Part shown: piece by piece, positions 57,421-64,000 of the stretch | Layout of the letters: each line of letters begins with the position of its first letter | Numbering within the stretch: the first letter of the stretch is position 1 | NCBI GenBank assembly: GCA_044223975.1 | Contig: JBGALI010000003.1 | Location: forward strand, 248,001-312,000 | Direction: 5' to 3' | From: CAZCPB01 sp044223975 | GTDB taxonomy: Bacteria; Planctomycetota; Phycisphaerae; Phycisphaerales; UBA1924 | DNA length: 64,000 bases | The notes under the pieces: generated by a model | Database searches by the model: none | Told to the model about the DNA's origin: nothing | Seen by the model: the letters and a program-made list of their open reading frames with translations, nothing else | Translations under genes and position numbers: made by a program

Positions 57421-58405
57421 GCGTCCCCTTCCCCCGCCGCGCAGGGTCGATGTCGAGCGCGATGTCCAGCCACGTCGCCCCGTGCGTGAGCGACCCGGCG
57501 CTGATGCGGTCGACCCCGGTGGACGCGATCACGGGAACCGACTCGAGCGTGACGCCGCCCGAAGCCTCGAGCTCCACGCGCGGGGCAAGGCGGTCACGCA
57601 GTGCCGCGGCACGGCGCATCGTCGCGGGCGTCATGTTGTCCAGCAGCACGATGTCGATCCGCTCGTCGCGCGGCGCCGAACGCTGGGCCTCCAGCACGCT
57701 CCGGAGCTGCGCGATCGAATCGACCTCGACCTCGACGAACGCGGGGGCAGGCCCGGGCCGCCGGTGCGCGGCTCGGGCCACGCGGCGCACGTGCGCGCCC
57801 AGGATCTCGGGCGCAACCCCGGCGATGTGGTTGTCCTTGAGGAGCACCGCGTCGAAAAGCCCCATGCGGTGGCAGCGCCCGCCACCGCACCGCACGGCGT
57901 ACTTCTCCAGCACCCGCATCCCCGGCGTCGTCTTGCGCGTGTCGTACATCGCGGCGCGCGACGAGCGGGGAAGGGCGCGGACGAACATCGATGTGCGCGT
58001 GGCGATCCCGCTGAGGCGCCCCAGCACGTTGAGCGCCGGTCGCTCGAACGCGAGAATCTCGCGCAGGGGTCCGCGGATGACGGCGAGGGTCGCGCCCCGC
58101 TTCACGCTCCGCCCGTCGCGCGACTTGAGCGTGATCGTGCAGCGCGGGGCCAGGGCCCGACGGAACTCCTCGAGCGCCGCGAGCCCGGCCGCGATCCCCG
58201 GTCCCCGCGCCACCACGCGCGCGGTCGCGCGAGCGCGGGCGGGGATGCTCGCGGCGCTGGTGATGTCGCCCGCGACGCCCAGGTCCTCATCGCGGGCGAG
58301 CAGGGCGAGCCGCCGCACAAGCCCCGTCCCGCCCAGCGCGCGGTACAGCCGCGCCGGGCTGAGCGTGCCGAGATCGGGCGATGTGCGTCCGCTGGAGCGG
58401 GCCAT
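57410..58405 (-). CDS. nadC: Nicotinate-nucleotide pyrophosphorylase (carboxylating)
   Basis: The product is 331 aa. NadC makes nicotinate mononucleotide from quinolinate and PRPP, with CO2 loss, in de novo NAD synthesis. LALLARDEDLGVAGDITSAA, LNVLGRLSGIATRT, YDTRKTTPGMRVLEKYAVRCGGGRCHRMGLFDAVLLKDNHI, IDIVLLDNMTPA and ELEASGGVTLESVP...GVDRISAGSLTH are family hallmarks. Length is longer than the usual 280 because of an N-terminal extension. A TACGAT box lies 9 nt before the ATG. birA overlaps its end. Confidence 0.95.
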   Translation of the reverse strand: MARSSGRTSPDLGTLSPARLYRALGGTGLVRRLALLARDEDLGVAGDITSAASIPARARATARVVARGPGIAAGLAALEEFRRALAPRCTITLKSRDGRSVKRGATLAVIRGPLREILAFERPALNVLGRLSGIATRTSMFVRALPRSSRAAMYDTRKTTPGMRVLEKYAVRCGGGRCHRMGLFDAVLLKDNHIAGVAPEILGAHVRRVARAAHRRPGPAPAFVEVEVDSIAQLRSVLEAQRSAPRDERIDIVLLDNMTPATMRRAAALRDRLAPRVELEASGGVTLESVPVIASTGVDRISAGSLTHGATWLDIALDIDPARRGKGTRGR

Positions 58406-58414
58406 GGAGGGCCA

Positions 58415-58420
58415 ATCGTA
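58415..58420 (-). promoter_or_regulatory. -10 box of nadC-birA (TACGAT), leaderless arrangement
   Basis: TACGAT on the minus strand ends 9 nt before the nadC ATG at 58405; no SD is present. Confidence 0.45.
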
Positions 58421-58441
58421 CTCGCGCACGAGGATCGAGCG

Positions 58442-58747
58442 ATGTGGTACAAGAGCCGGGTGATCTGGACCGTCCTTATCGCGTGGTACGCCCTGGCCAG
58501 CGCCGCGACCCTGGTCGCGTTCTGGATCGACAAACGCCGTGCCGCGGCGGGGCAATGGAGAGTTTCCGAGCGAACGCTGCACGTCCTGGAACTCCTGGGC
58601 GGCTGGCCCGGCGCGTTCCTGGCGATGAAGGTGGTCCGCCACAAGAACCGCAAGGCGTCGTACTGGCTCGTGACCGGGCTGATCGCGGCCGCCCACGCCG
58701 CGGCGTGGGCGTGGTGGGCGTGGAGTGCCTGGAAAGTGGCGAAATGA
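58442..58747 (+). CDS. DUF1294 membrane protein
   Basis: The product is 101 aa with three membrane helices. VLIAWYALASAATLVAFWIDKRRAAAGQWRVSERTLHVLELLGGWPGAFLAMKVVRHKNRKASYW is the DUF1294 signature, with the D-K-R-A loop, the GGWPGA turn and the HK.RK..Y basic loop. The family is widespread in bacteria and its function is unknown. It is divergent from nadC with 36 nt between the start codons, so the two promoters overlap. The acetyltransferase gene follows 12 nt after its stop. Confidence 0.9.
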   Translation: MWYKSRVIWTVLIAWYALASAATLVAFWIDKRRAAAGQWRVSERTLHVLELLGGWPGAFLAMKVVRHKNRKASYWLVTGLIAAAHAAAWAWWAWSAWKVAK

Positions 58748-58759
58748 GAGGGTGCGAGC

Positions 58760-59314
58760 ATGAAGACCGAGCGTGAGCTGATGCTGGCGGGCGAGTTGTA
58801 CCTGGCCTCGGACCCCGAACTGGTGGCGCTGCGCCGGCGGGCGCGGGCGCTGACGCGCCAGTACAACGCCTCGCGCGAGGACCAGATCGACGAGCGCCGG
58901 CTCCTGCTCCGCGACCTCCTGGGGTCGTGCGGCGAGGACACCGAGATCGAGCCGATGTTCCAGTGCGACTACGGCATCAACATCCATCTCGGCGCGCGCG
59001 TGTACATGAACTTCGGCTGCGTGATCCTGGACTGCGCGCCCGTCACGATCGGCGAGCGCACGCTGCTTGGGCCGGGCGTTCATCTTTACGCCGCGACACA
59101 CCCGACCGAGCCGCGGCTGCGCGAAACGCTCCGCGAACTGGCCCGCCCCATCACCATCGGCCGCAACGCGTGGATCGGCGGCGGGGTGATCGTGTGCCCG
59201 GGCGTCACCATCGGGGACGACGCGGTGATCGGCGCGGGGAGCGTGGTGACCAAGGACGTGCCGCGCGGGGTGATTGCCCACGGCAATCCGTGCCGCGTGG
59301 TGCGGAAGGTGTGA
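58760..59314 (+). CDS. maa: Maltose/galactoside O-acetyltransferase-type enzyme
   Basis: The product is 184 aa, the normal length. The Mac N-terminal domain (MKTERELMLAGELYLASDPELVALRRRARALTRQYNAS) precedes a left-handed beta-helix: MFQCDYGINIHLGARVYMNFGCVILDCAPVTIGERTLLGPGVHLYAATHP, then PITIGRNAWIGGGVIVCPGVTIGDDAVIGAGSVVTKDVP. The catalytic His lies in ATHPTE. The enzyme transfers acetyl from acetyl-CoA to a sugar hydroxyl. It probably shares a transcript with the DUF1294 gene. Confidence 0.93.
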   Translation: MKTERELMLAGELYLASDPELVALRRRARALTRQYNASREDQIDERRLLLRDLLGSCGEDTEIEPMFQCDYGINIHLGARVYMNFGCVILDCAPVTIGERTLLGPGVHLYAATHPTEPRLRETLRELARPITIGRNAWIGGGVIVCPGVTIGDDAVIGAGSVVTKDVPRGVIAHGNPCRVVRKV

Positions 59315-59362
59315 GGTCGGAAAGTGTCGCGAGCCCGGCTTCGGCCGACTTGGCGCCACGCA

Positions 59363-59944
59363 TCACGCGTGCGGCCACAGCCACGCGAAGATCGCCCCGG
59401 TGACGAGCCCGTACACCACGCCATCGATCACGCAGAAGACCAGGGCGCGGCACTTGGCCTGGAACCAGATCCCGTTGGGCAGGAACGCGAAGGCGTACGC
59501 GAGCACACCCGCGGTCCCGGTCAGCTGCATGACATCGCCGAACGAGGGGCGCGAGCCCGGCAGCACCGGCCCCTGGTGCAGCGCGTGCCATGCCATGTAG
59601 GCGATCAGGAAACTCACCACCAGGTACACCAGGAACGTGAGCACCATGCTCTTGCCCATCTTCATCCCTGGCTTCCAGTTGTTCAGGATCCCGATGGGCC
59701 CTTCCTCCATGGCCCGCTTGGCCTCGGGCGTGTTGCAGTTGGACCGATCGCCGAAGTAGGGGAACCCGTAGTTGCCCGGCGGGATGTTGAGCGCCTTCAC
59801 CGCCGCCATGAACGCCTGCTCGTCGGGGAGCTTGTCGAAATCTTTCTTGTGCGTGGGCAGCGCCATCCAGATGAACGCGCTGACGATCCAGACCGCGACG
59901 GCGGAGGCGACGATCGGAAGCCACAACTGGACAAGAAATTCCAT
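59363..59944 (-). CDS. Membrane protein of unknown function
   Basis: The product is 193 aa with four membrane segments: LWLPIVASAVAVWIVSAFIWMAL, VLTFLVYLVVSFLIAYMAWHAL, MQLTGTAGVLAYAFAFLPNGIWF and LVFCVIDGVVYGLVTGAIFAWLW. The soluble loop after helix 1 (HKKDFDKLPDEQAFMAAVKALNIPPGNYGFPYFG) is proline-rich and conserved-looking. I do not recognise a named family; similar sequences are common in this phylum from memory only. AGGAG lies 7 nt before the ATG. It is single-gene, convergent with the acetyltransferase gene. Confidence 0.75.
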   Translation of the reverse strand: MEFLVQLWLPIVASAVAVWIVSAFIWMALPTHKKDFDKLPDEQAFMAAVKALNIPPGNYGFPYFGDRSNCNTPEAKRAMEEGPIGILNNWKPGMKMGKSMVLTFLVYLVVSFLIAYMAWHALHQGPVLPGSRPSFGDVMQLTGTAGVLAYAFAFLPNGIWFQAKCRALVFCVIDGVVYGLVTGAIFAWLWPHA

Positions 59945-60217
59945 CAGGATGCTCCTGTATTTCCCCGGCCGGACGCATCCTCACGCGCCGGAGCACGGAC
60001 GTCAAACGAGACCCGCGTACGCCCGATTCAGCGTGCTCGCACGCCCGGCCGCGCCACGCCCGTCAGTTCACTGCAAACAACGCTCGTGCTCGCGGAGAAC
60101 ATCAGCGCAAAGGCTTGAGCGGGCTGGGTCTAGACTTTCCTGCCGCGGCGGCAACGCCCATCGCCTGATACGAATGGCCAGGTTCACAGATTGGTGGAAT
60201 CGCGCGAGGAGAAAACC

Positions 60218-60499
60218 ATGAACGAGACGAGCGGTCAGACCGGAACGCCCGGCACACCCGGCGGCGGGATTGATGAGCAGCAACTCCGCCACGCGATGCA
60301 CGCCTTCAAGAAACGGCTGAAGCTCACGAGGCTCGACCAGGAGTCGTCGCTCGGCGCCGGCCGTCCGATGACCAGCGGCAAGAAATCCGACGTAACGGGC
60401 ATCGTCGCTCCCCGCGAGATCCCCGTGGCGGTGTGGCAGGAACTCGTGCGGCAGAAGAAACTCAAGGATCTGGGCGGCGGTTTCTACGCGCTGCCGTGA
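60218..60499 (+). CDS. Small conserved hypothetical protein
   Basis: The product is 93 aa. A flexible N-terminus (MNETSGQTGTPGTPGGG) precedes a basic helix (DEQQLRHAMHAFKKRLKLTRLDQESSL) and a C-terminal block (VTGIVAPREIPVAVWQELVRQKKLKDLGGGFYALP) that looks like a small fold with hydrophobic helices. I cannot name the family. GAGGAG lies 8 nt before the ATG, so translation is well supported. It is followed by the DUF418 gene 135 nt downstream. Confidence 0.75.
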   Translation: MNETSGQTGTPGTPGGGIDEQQLRHAMHAFKKRLKLTRLDQESSLGAGRPMTSGKKSDVTGIVAPREIPVAVWQELVRQKKLKDLGGGFYALP

Positions 60500-60634
60500 T
60501 CGTGACCCGCGCCCGCCGCGGCAGGCGGTTCCGACGGAACCCCGGCGACGGCGCATCACAGCGTCGCTGAGCCGTTCGACGCCGCGGCGAGCGACACTCC
60601 CGGCGGCGCGATCGCTCGCCCGGGGGTCCGCGCG

Positions 60635-61957
60635 ATGAGCGACAATGCCGTCACCAGGTCGCGCGACCCGATCGCTGAGACCGAGCGGATCGCGTCGCTC
60701 GACACCCTCCGCGGCGTGGCGGTGCTGGGCATCTTCGTGATGAACAGCCGCAACTTCGCGCTCCCGCTCCGCCAGTTCGACAACCCGGCGTTCCCGCAGG
60801 GCCCGGCCCGGCCTGTTGAAGTGTGGGTATGGGCGATCGAGAACCTGGTCTTCGAAGACAAGATGATCGCGATCTTCTCCATGCTTTTCGGGGCAGGGAT
60901 GGTGGTCGCGGCAGAACGGGCCCTGCGCCCGGCGTGGACCCACTACAAGCGGATGTTCTGGCTGCTGGTCATCGGGCTCGCCCACGCCTTTGGACTGTGG
61001 TACGGCGACATCCTCAACACCTACGCCCTCAGCGGCATACTGCTGTACCCTCTGCGAAAACTGAAACCCGGGCTGGTCATAGGCATCGGCGTGGCGATGC
61101 TCACCGTCGCGGTGTGGGCGCGGCTGGCGCCCGCGATGAACGAATCGCTGTGGCCGGCGCCGCGCGAGTCCGCGGCTTTGGCCGCCGGCGCTGCCGCGCC
61201 ATCGCCCGAGGCGACCGAGTCACGCGGCGAGCGCGTCTGGCGCGAGGCGCTCGCGGCAGAAGACGCCGCGTACCGCGGGACGTGGTGGGAACTGGCGGTG
61301 TGGCGGGCCCGGCTCAACGAGTTCTGGCACGTCTACGGCGTGATTGATTTCAACTTCTGGCGCTGCGGCGGGTTCATGCTCATCGGCATGGGCCTGATGC
61401 GGCTGGGCGTGTTCAGCGCCGCACGCTCATCGACCGTCTACTGGGGCATGGTGCTCGGGGGGTACGGCGCGGGGCTCGCGCTCTTTGCGCCGGGGTTCTG
61501 GCCGCTGCTGGGGCGCGCCTTGGGGCACGCGCCGGACATGGCGCCCGAGGCCCGCCGGATGCTTGGGCTGGGCGCGTGGACCATGCGCTACTTGGCCGCC
61601 GCCGGCATCGCGATCGGGCACGTGGGGATCGTCATGCTCGCCTGCCGCGCACCGATGCTCCGGTCCATGCTTGGCCCTCTGGCGGCGGTCGGGCGCACCG
61701 CGCTCAGCAACTACCTGGCGCAGTCCGTGGTTGCGGTGATTGTCTTTGACGGATGGGCGATGGCCCAATGGGGCAGATGGCGGATGCCCGAGATCGCCAT
61801 GCTCGTCGTCGCGGTCTGGGCCGTTCAACTCATCGTCAGCCCGCTCTGGCTGCGCTTTTGGAGGTTTGGGCCCGTCGAATGGGCGTGGCGCTCGGCCACC
61901 TACGCGGCTGTCCAGCCCATGACCCGCCACGCGCCCGCCCCCGCCGTCGTGCGCTGA
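60635..61957 (+). CDS. DUF418 membrane protein
   Basis: The product is 440 aa with about ten membrane segments. The N-terminus SLDTLRGVAVLGIFVMNSRNF and EDKMIAIFSMLFGAGMVV, and the C-terminal GRTALSNYLAQSVVAVIVF with FGPVEWAWRSATY, are the DUF418/YeiB signature. The family is related to acyltransferase-like membrane proteins; its role is unknown. An uncharged-to-charged loop insertion (PRESAALAAGAAAPSPEATESRGERVWREALAAED) lies near residues 175-210. A terminator-like hairpin follows. Confidence 0.9.
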   Translation: MSDNAVTRSRDPIAETERIASLDTLRGVAVLGIFVMNSRNFALPLRQFDNPAFPQGPARPVEVWVWAIENLVFEDKMIAIFSMLFGAGMVVAAERALRPAWTHYKRMFWLLVIGLAHAFGLWYGDILNTYALSGILLYPLRKLKPGLVIGIGVAMLTVAVWARLAPAMNESLWPAPRESAALAAGAAAPSPEATESRGERVWREALAAEDAAYRGTWWELAVWRARLNEFWHVYGVIDFNFWRCGGFMLIGMGLMRLGVFSAARSSTVYWGMVLGGYGAGLALFAPGFWPLLGRALGHAPDMAPEARRMLGLGAWTMRYLAAAGIAIGHVGIVMLACRAPMLRSMLGPLAAVGRTALSNYLAQSVVAVIVFDGWAMAQWGRWRMPEIAMLVVAVWAVQLIVSPLWLRFWRFGPVEWAWRSATYAAVQPMTRHAPAPAVVR

Positions 61958-62003
61958 GCCGCCCCCTTCGGCACTCGGTTTCATCGCACAGGCCCAGCAC
62001 AAA

Positions 62004-62020
62004 GGGGGCCTCTAGCCCCC
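62004..62020 (+). terminator. Hairpin terminator after the DUF418 gene
   Basis: GGGGGC-N5-GCCCCC is a perfect 6-bp stem followed by AATTATTT, a weak T-rich tract. About 45 nt after the stop codon. Confidence 0.6.
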
Positions 62021-62025
62021 AATTA

Positions 62026-62058
62026 TTTCGGATTTTGTTTCAGAAACAAATTGCGAAA
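62026..62058. promoter_or_regulatory. 33-bp palindrome over the 62088 promoter
   Basis: The sequence matches its own reverse complement at 28 of 33 positions, with core TTTGTTTCAGAAACAAA and outer arms TTTCG/CGAAA. It is AT-rich in a GC-rich region and covers the -35 element TTGCGA (62051-62056). Confidence 0.7.
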
Positions 62059-62079
62059 CGAAGGAAACAGGGGTAGCAT
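62051..62079 (+). promoter_or_regulatory. Promoter of the 62088 gene
   Basis: TTGCGA, a 17-bp spacer and TAGCAT form a canonical sigma-70-type pair. TAGCAT ends 8 nt before the ATG, which predicts a leaderless mRNA. It is the best -35/-10 pair in the window. Confidence 0.65.
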
Positions 62080-62087
62080 GCTCCCAG

Positions 62088-63323
62088 ATGGCACGCCACC
62101 GTGGAAAGCCCGTGGATTCCGCCCGTCCCTTCGAGGCCGAGGCTGTTGATGCGGTGCTCAATGTCCGAGATGCGTTCGCGCGCATTATCGAGCAGAAGTG
62201 TCGTGACTCCAAGGCGGTCACGACCCTGTGCGACGCTTTCGGGATCCACCGCAAGCTCGCGTGGCAGGTGAGCAAGGTCGCCTACACCACCGACGCGTTC
62301 GCGGCGGCCCGCCACATGCCCACTCCCAAGAGCGTCGGCGTGTGGCTCGAGGCCGCTCGTGCCGCGGGCGTGCCTTCCGACATGGTCGACGCGGCGCACA
62401 AGGCCGCGGACCGCTTCGAGTCGCTGGCCGAATCCCACGCGGCCAGCCGCGCCGAGCTGGAGATGCTGCTGGAATCGTGCGGCGCCGCCGGCGACCCAGC
62501 GCCCGCGGAGCGGTGGCGCGAGCAGGCGTACACCGGCAACAGCTTCGTGTGGGGGGCGCACTGCAAGGTGCTTTTGGCGCTGATGGTCCTCGTTCCCTCC
62601 GAAGATCGGGAGCGATCGTTCCACATCGCGCAGGTCCGCGGGCTCATCGGGTTCCGCCAGACGCGCCCGGGCGTGCGCTGGCTCGTGAACCAGTCGGTGG
62701 TCGCCGACGACAAGGCCCAGACCTCAACGGGCATCCAGCGCGTCGCGCTCGATCCGTTTGCCGCGCGGGCCCACGGCGGCGTGCCCGTGCTCCCCCGCTT
62801 CTGCTCGAACCCCGTGCCGCCGCTGGAGCGCCGGCTCGCGGCCGACGGCATGGTGCACGACGAGTTCGTGGCCGGGCCCGTGGGCCAGGCGGGTGAGCGC
62901 ACGCTGGTGACGGGCGAGGTGATGCGGAACATCGGCTCGCCCTACGCCACGCCCGACGACAAGGTCGCGCACTTCGGTACCGCCGTGCGGATCCCGGCGG
63001 AGCGCCTGCACCTGGACATGTTCGTGCACCACGCGCTTTTCGGCCCCGTGCACCGCGAGCTGCGCGTGTTCAGCGACCTGGCCTCGCCGATCGCGTTCGC
63101 CGATGCCGACGCCTTGCCCGCGGGCGAGCCCGTGACGGCGCTCGGGCGCGGTGTGCGGCTGGCCCAGACGCCCGACATCCCCGCGTACGCCGACCTGGCG
63201 TCGTCGGTGTTCGCCGGCCTGCGCGCCGATCCCGGCGAGTTTGAGCTTTACCGGGTCCGCATGGCCTTCCCGCCGATGCCGACCACGGTGATGTTCCGGC
63301 ACGATCTTCCCCCAGAGCCTTGA
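62088..63323 (+). CDS. Uncharacterised protein, possible helix-turn-helix N-terminus
   Basis: The product is 411 aa. Residues about 20-65 (VLNVRDAFARIIEQKCRDSKAVTTLCDAFGIHRKLAWQVSKVAY) resemble a helix-turn-helix (VTTLCDAFGIHRKLAWQVSKV), a possible DNA-binding region. The large remainder (ALMVLVPSEDRERSFHIAQVRGLIGFRQTRPGVRWLVNQSV; TAVRIPAERLHLDMFVHH; PTTVMFRHDLPPEP) matches no family I know. Its promoter is overlain by a 33-bp palindrome, so autoregulation is plausible. The same type of protein may occur elsewhere in the phylum. Function unknown. Confidence 0.75.
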   Translation: MARHRGKPVDSARPFEAEAVDAVLNVRDAFARIIEQKCRDSKAVTTLCDAFGIHRKLAWQVSKVAYTTDAFAAARHMPTPKSVGVWLEAARAAGVPSDMVDAAHKAADRFESLAESHAASRAELEMLLESCGAAGDPAPAERWREQAYTGNSFVWGAHCKVLLALMVLVPSEDRERSFHIAQVRGLIGFRQTRPGVRWLVNQSVVADDKAQTSTGIQRVALDPFAARAHGGVPVLPRFCSNPVPPLERRLAADGMVHDEFVAGPVGQAGERTLVTGEVMRNIGSPYATPDDKVAHFGTAVRIPAERLHLDMFVHHALFGPVHRELRVFSDLASPIAFADADALPAGEPVTALGRGVRLAQTPDIPAYADLASSVFAGLRADPGEFELYRVRMAFPPMPTTVMFRHDLPPEP

Positions 63324-63390
63324 GGTGGGTGACGCCGGCGCGGTGTCGCGCGGGCGATGTTTTTCGGGTTTCTTCCAGGGAGTAGCAGCG

Positions 63391-64000
63391 ATGAAGACGA
63401 CGACGGCGATTCTGGGACTTGTGGCGACGGCGGGCACCGCGCTCGCGACCACGACGGTGAGCCACTACGACGACCTGACGGAGAGCTTCCTCGGCACGGG
63501 GTTCACCTACGACGGCGTGAACTACCGCGACTGCAACGGCGTCGGGGGCGTCTTCCCCGACGGCAGCACGTTCAACTCGGGCGACGTGGGCAATAACTTC
63601 ATCATCGAGAACGCGACCCTGCTCTACAACGACTTCCCCGCCTGGGGCAGCCCGAGCAACGCGCTCACCTTCGGCACGTCGTACATCGTCGGCAACAACC
63701 TCTCGCTGGGCGCGTTCGTCACGGCGTGGATGGACCTGCCGCAGGTCGCCAACTCGATCGGCATGCAGATGGCGTTCTACGAGAACGGCCCGTGGGGCGG
63801 CATCGAGTTCCACCTCGACGCCTACCGCAACGGCAACCTCGTGGGCAGCAACTCGTTCACGCTCAGCGACCACGGCGGGCGCGACAACATCGCGTTCAAC
63901 ACGCTCGGTGTCGCCGGCGTCGAGTTTGACTCGTGCCACCTCTACGCGTCGTACAACGGCCAGTACTCGGCCCCGCGCCTGCTCGTCGACGACCTGACCA
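63391..64000 (+). CDS. Secreted protein (3' end outside window)
   Basis: The reading frame is open from the ATG at 63391 to the window edge, 203 codons. The signal peptide is MKTTTAILGLVATAGTALA, with cleavage before TTTVSHYDD. The body is beta-rich and acidic with DGVNYRDCNGVGGVF, SPSNALTFGT and FNTLGVAGVEFDSCHLYASYNG, a style shared by planctomycete PEP-CTERM exported proteins; the C-terminal sorting signal would lie beyond the window. GGGAG lies 9 nt before the ATG. Expected location is outside the cell. Confidence 0.75.
   Translation, partial: MKTTTAILGLVATAGTALATTTVSHYDDLTESFLGTGFTYDGVNYRDCNGVGGVFPDGSTFNSGDVGNNFIIENATLLYNDFPAWGSPSNALTFGTSYIVGNNLSLGAFVTAWMDLPQVANSIGMQMAFYENGPWGGIEFHLDAYRNGNLVGSNSFTLSDHGGRDNIAFNTLGVAGVEFDSCHLYASYNGQYSAPRLLVDDLT

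Overview
The window is high-GC bacterial DNA that reads best as Planctomycetota, class Phycisphaerae. This is inferred from gene content; no rRNA gene is present. Pointers are a PEP-CTERM-like secreted protein, a carboxypeptidase ending in paired DxNxDGxVNGDDFDxF dockerin-like repeats, a fibro-slime protein, two large membrane Ser/Thr kinases (one with a TPR array, one with beta-propeller-like repeats), a VWA/disordered-protein locus, futalosine menaquinone synthesis (mqnC), and many GTG starts. About 54 genes and three tRNAs (His-GTG, Arg-CCT, Ile-GAT) are supported. There is no CRISPR array, prophage, transposase or rRNA operon.

Layout. 1-9.1 kb: AsmA-like protein (partial), EF-P with its terminator, a Tat-exported metallo-beta-lactamase-fold protein, a ParD/ParE-like toxin-antitoxin pair, a PqqB-like lipoprotein downstream of mqnC, then small conserved genes. 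9.3-20.6 kb: rpsU, a divergent membrane pyrophosphatase, a Ser/Thr kinase with a TPR array, a gene-free stretch with hairpins and an isolated copy of the 16S 3' tail, a CHASE4 hybrid histidine kinase, tRNA-His and pckA. 20.6-28.2 kb: PEP-CTERM protein, acetyltransferase, a second kinase, a divergent ahpD-like/tetR pair around a four-site operator array, a beta-lactamase-fold/PDZ protein and tpiA. 28.3-36.1 kb: a two-gene VWA locus, tRNA-Arg, a small lipoprotein and a fibro-slime protein. 36.6-40.6 kb: murA, then the hpf-ptsN-ptsH nitrogen-PTS cluster, a DUF502 protein and tRNA-Ile. 40.7-64 kb: secreted and membrane enzymes (aspartic-protease-like, gamma-glutamyltransferase, M14 carboxypeptidase, GH35-like), a MESH1-like alarmone hydrolase, a TolC-like lipoprotein, a methyltransferase, an HEXXH protein, birA/nadC, and uncharacterised genes up to a truncated secreted protein.

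Most genes are single housekeeping or envelope units rather than one pathway. The clearest units are mqnC-pqqB-like, antitoxin-toxin, the VWA pair, hpf-ptsN-ptsH and nadC-birA. The most distinctive signals are non-coding. About seventeen genes have a TAnnnT -10 element only 5-10 nt before the start codon and no Shine-Dalgarno, which implies widespread leaderless transcription. Palindromic repeat elements sit in frame inside mqnC and inside the TPR kinase. A 33-bp palindrome overlies the promoter of an uncharacterised gene at 62 kb.
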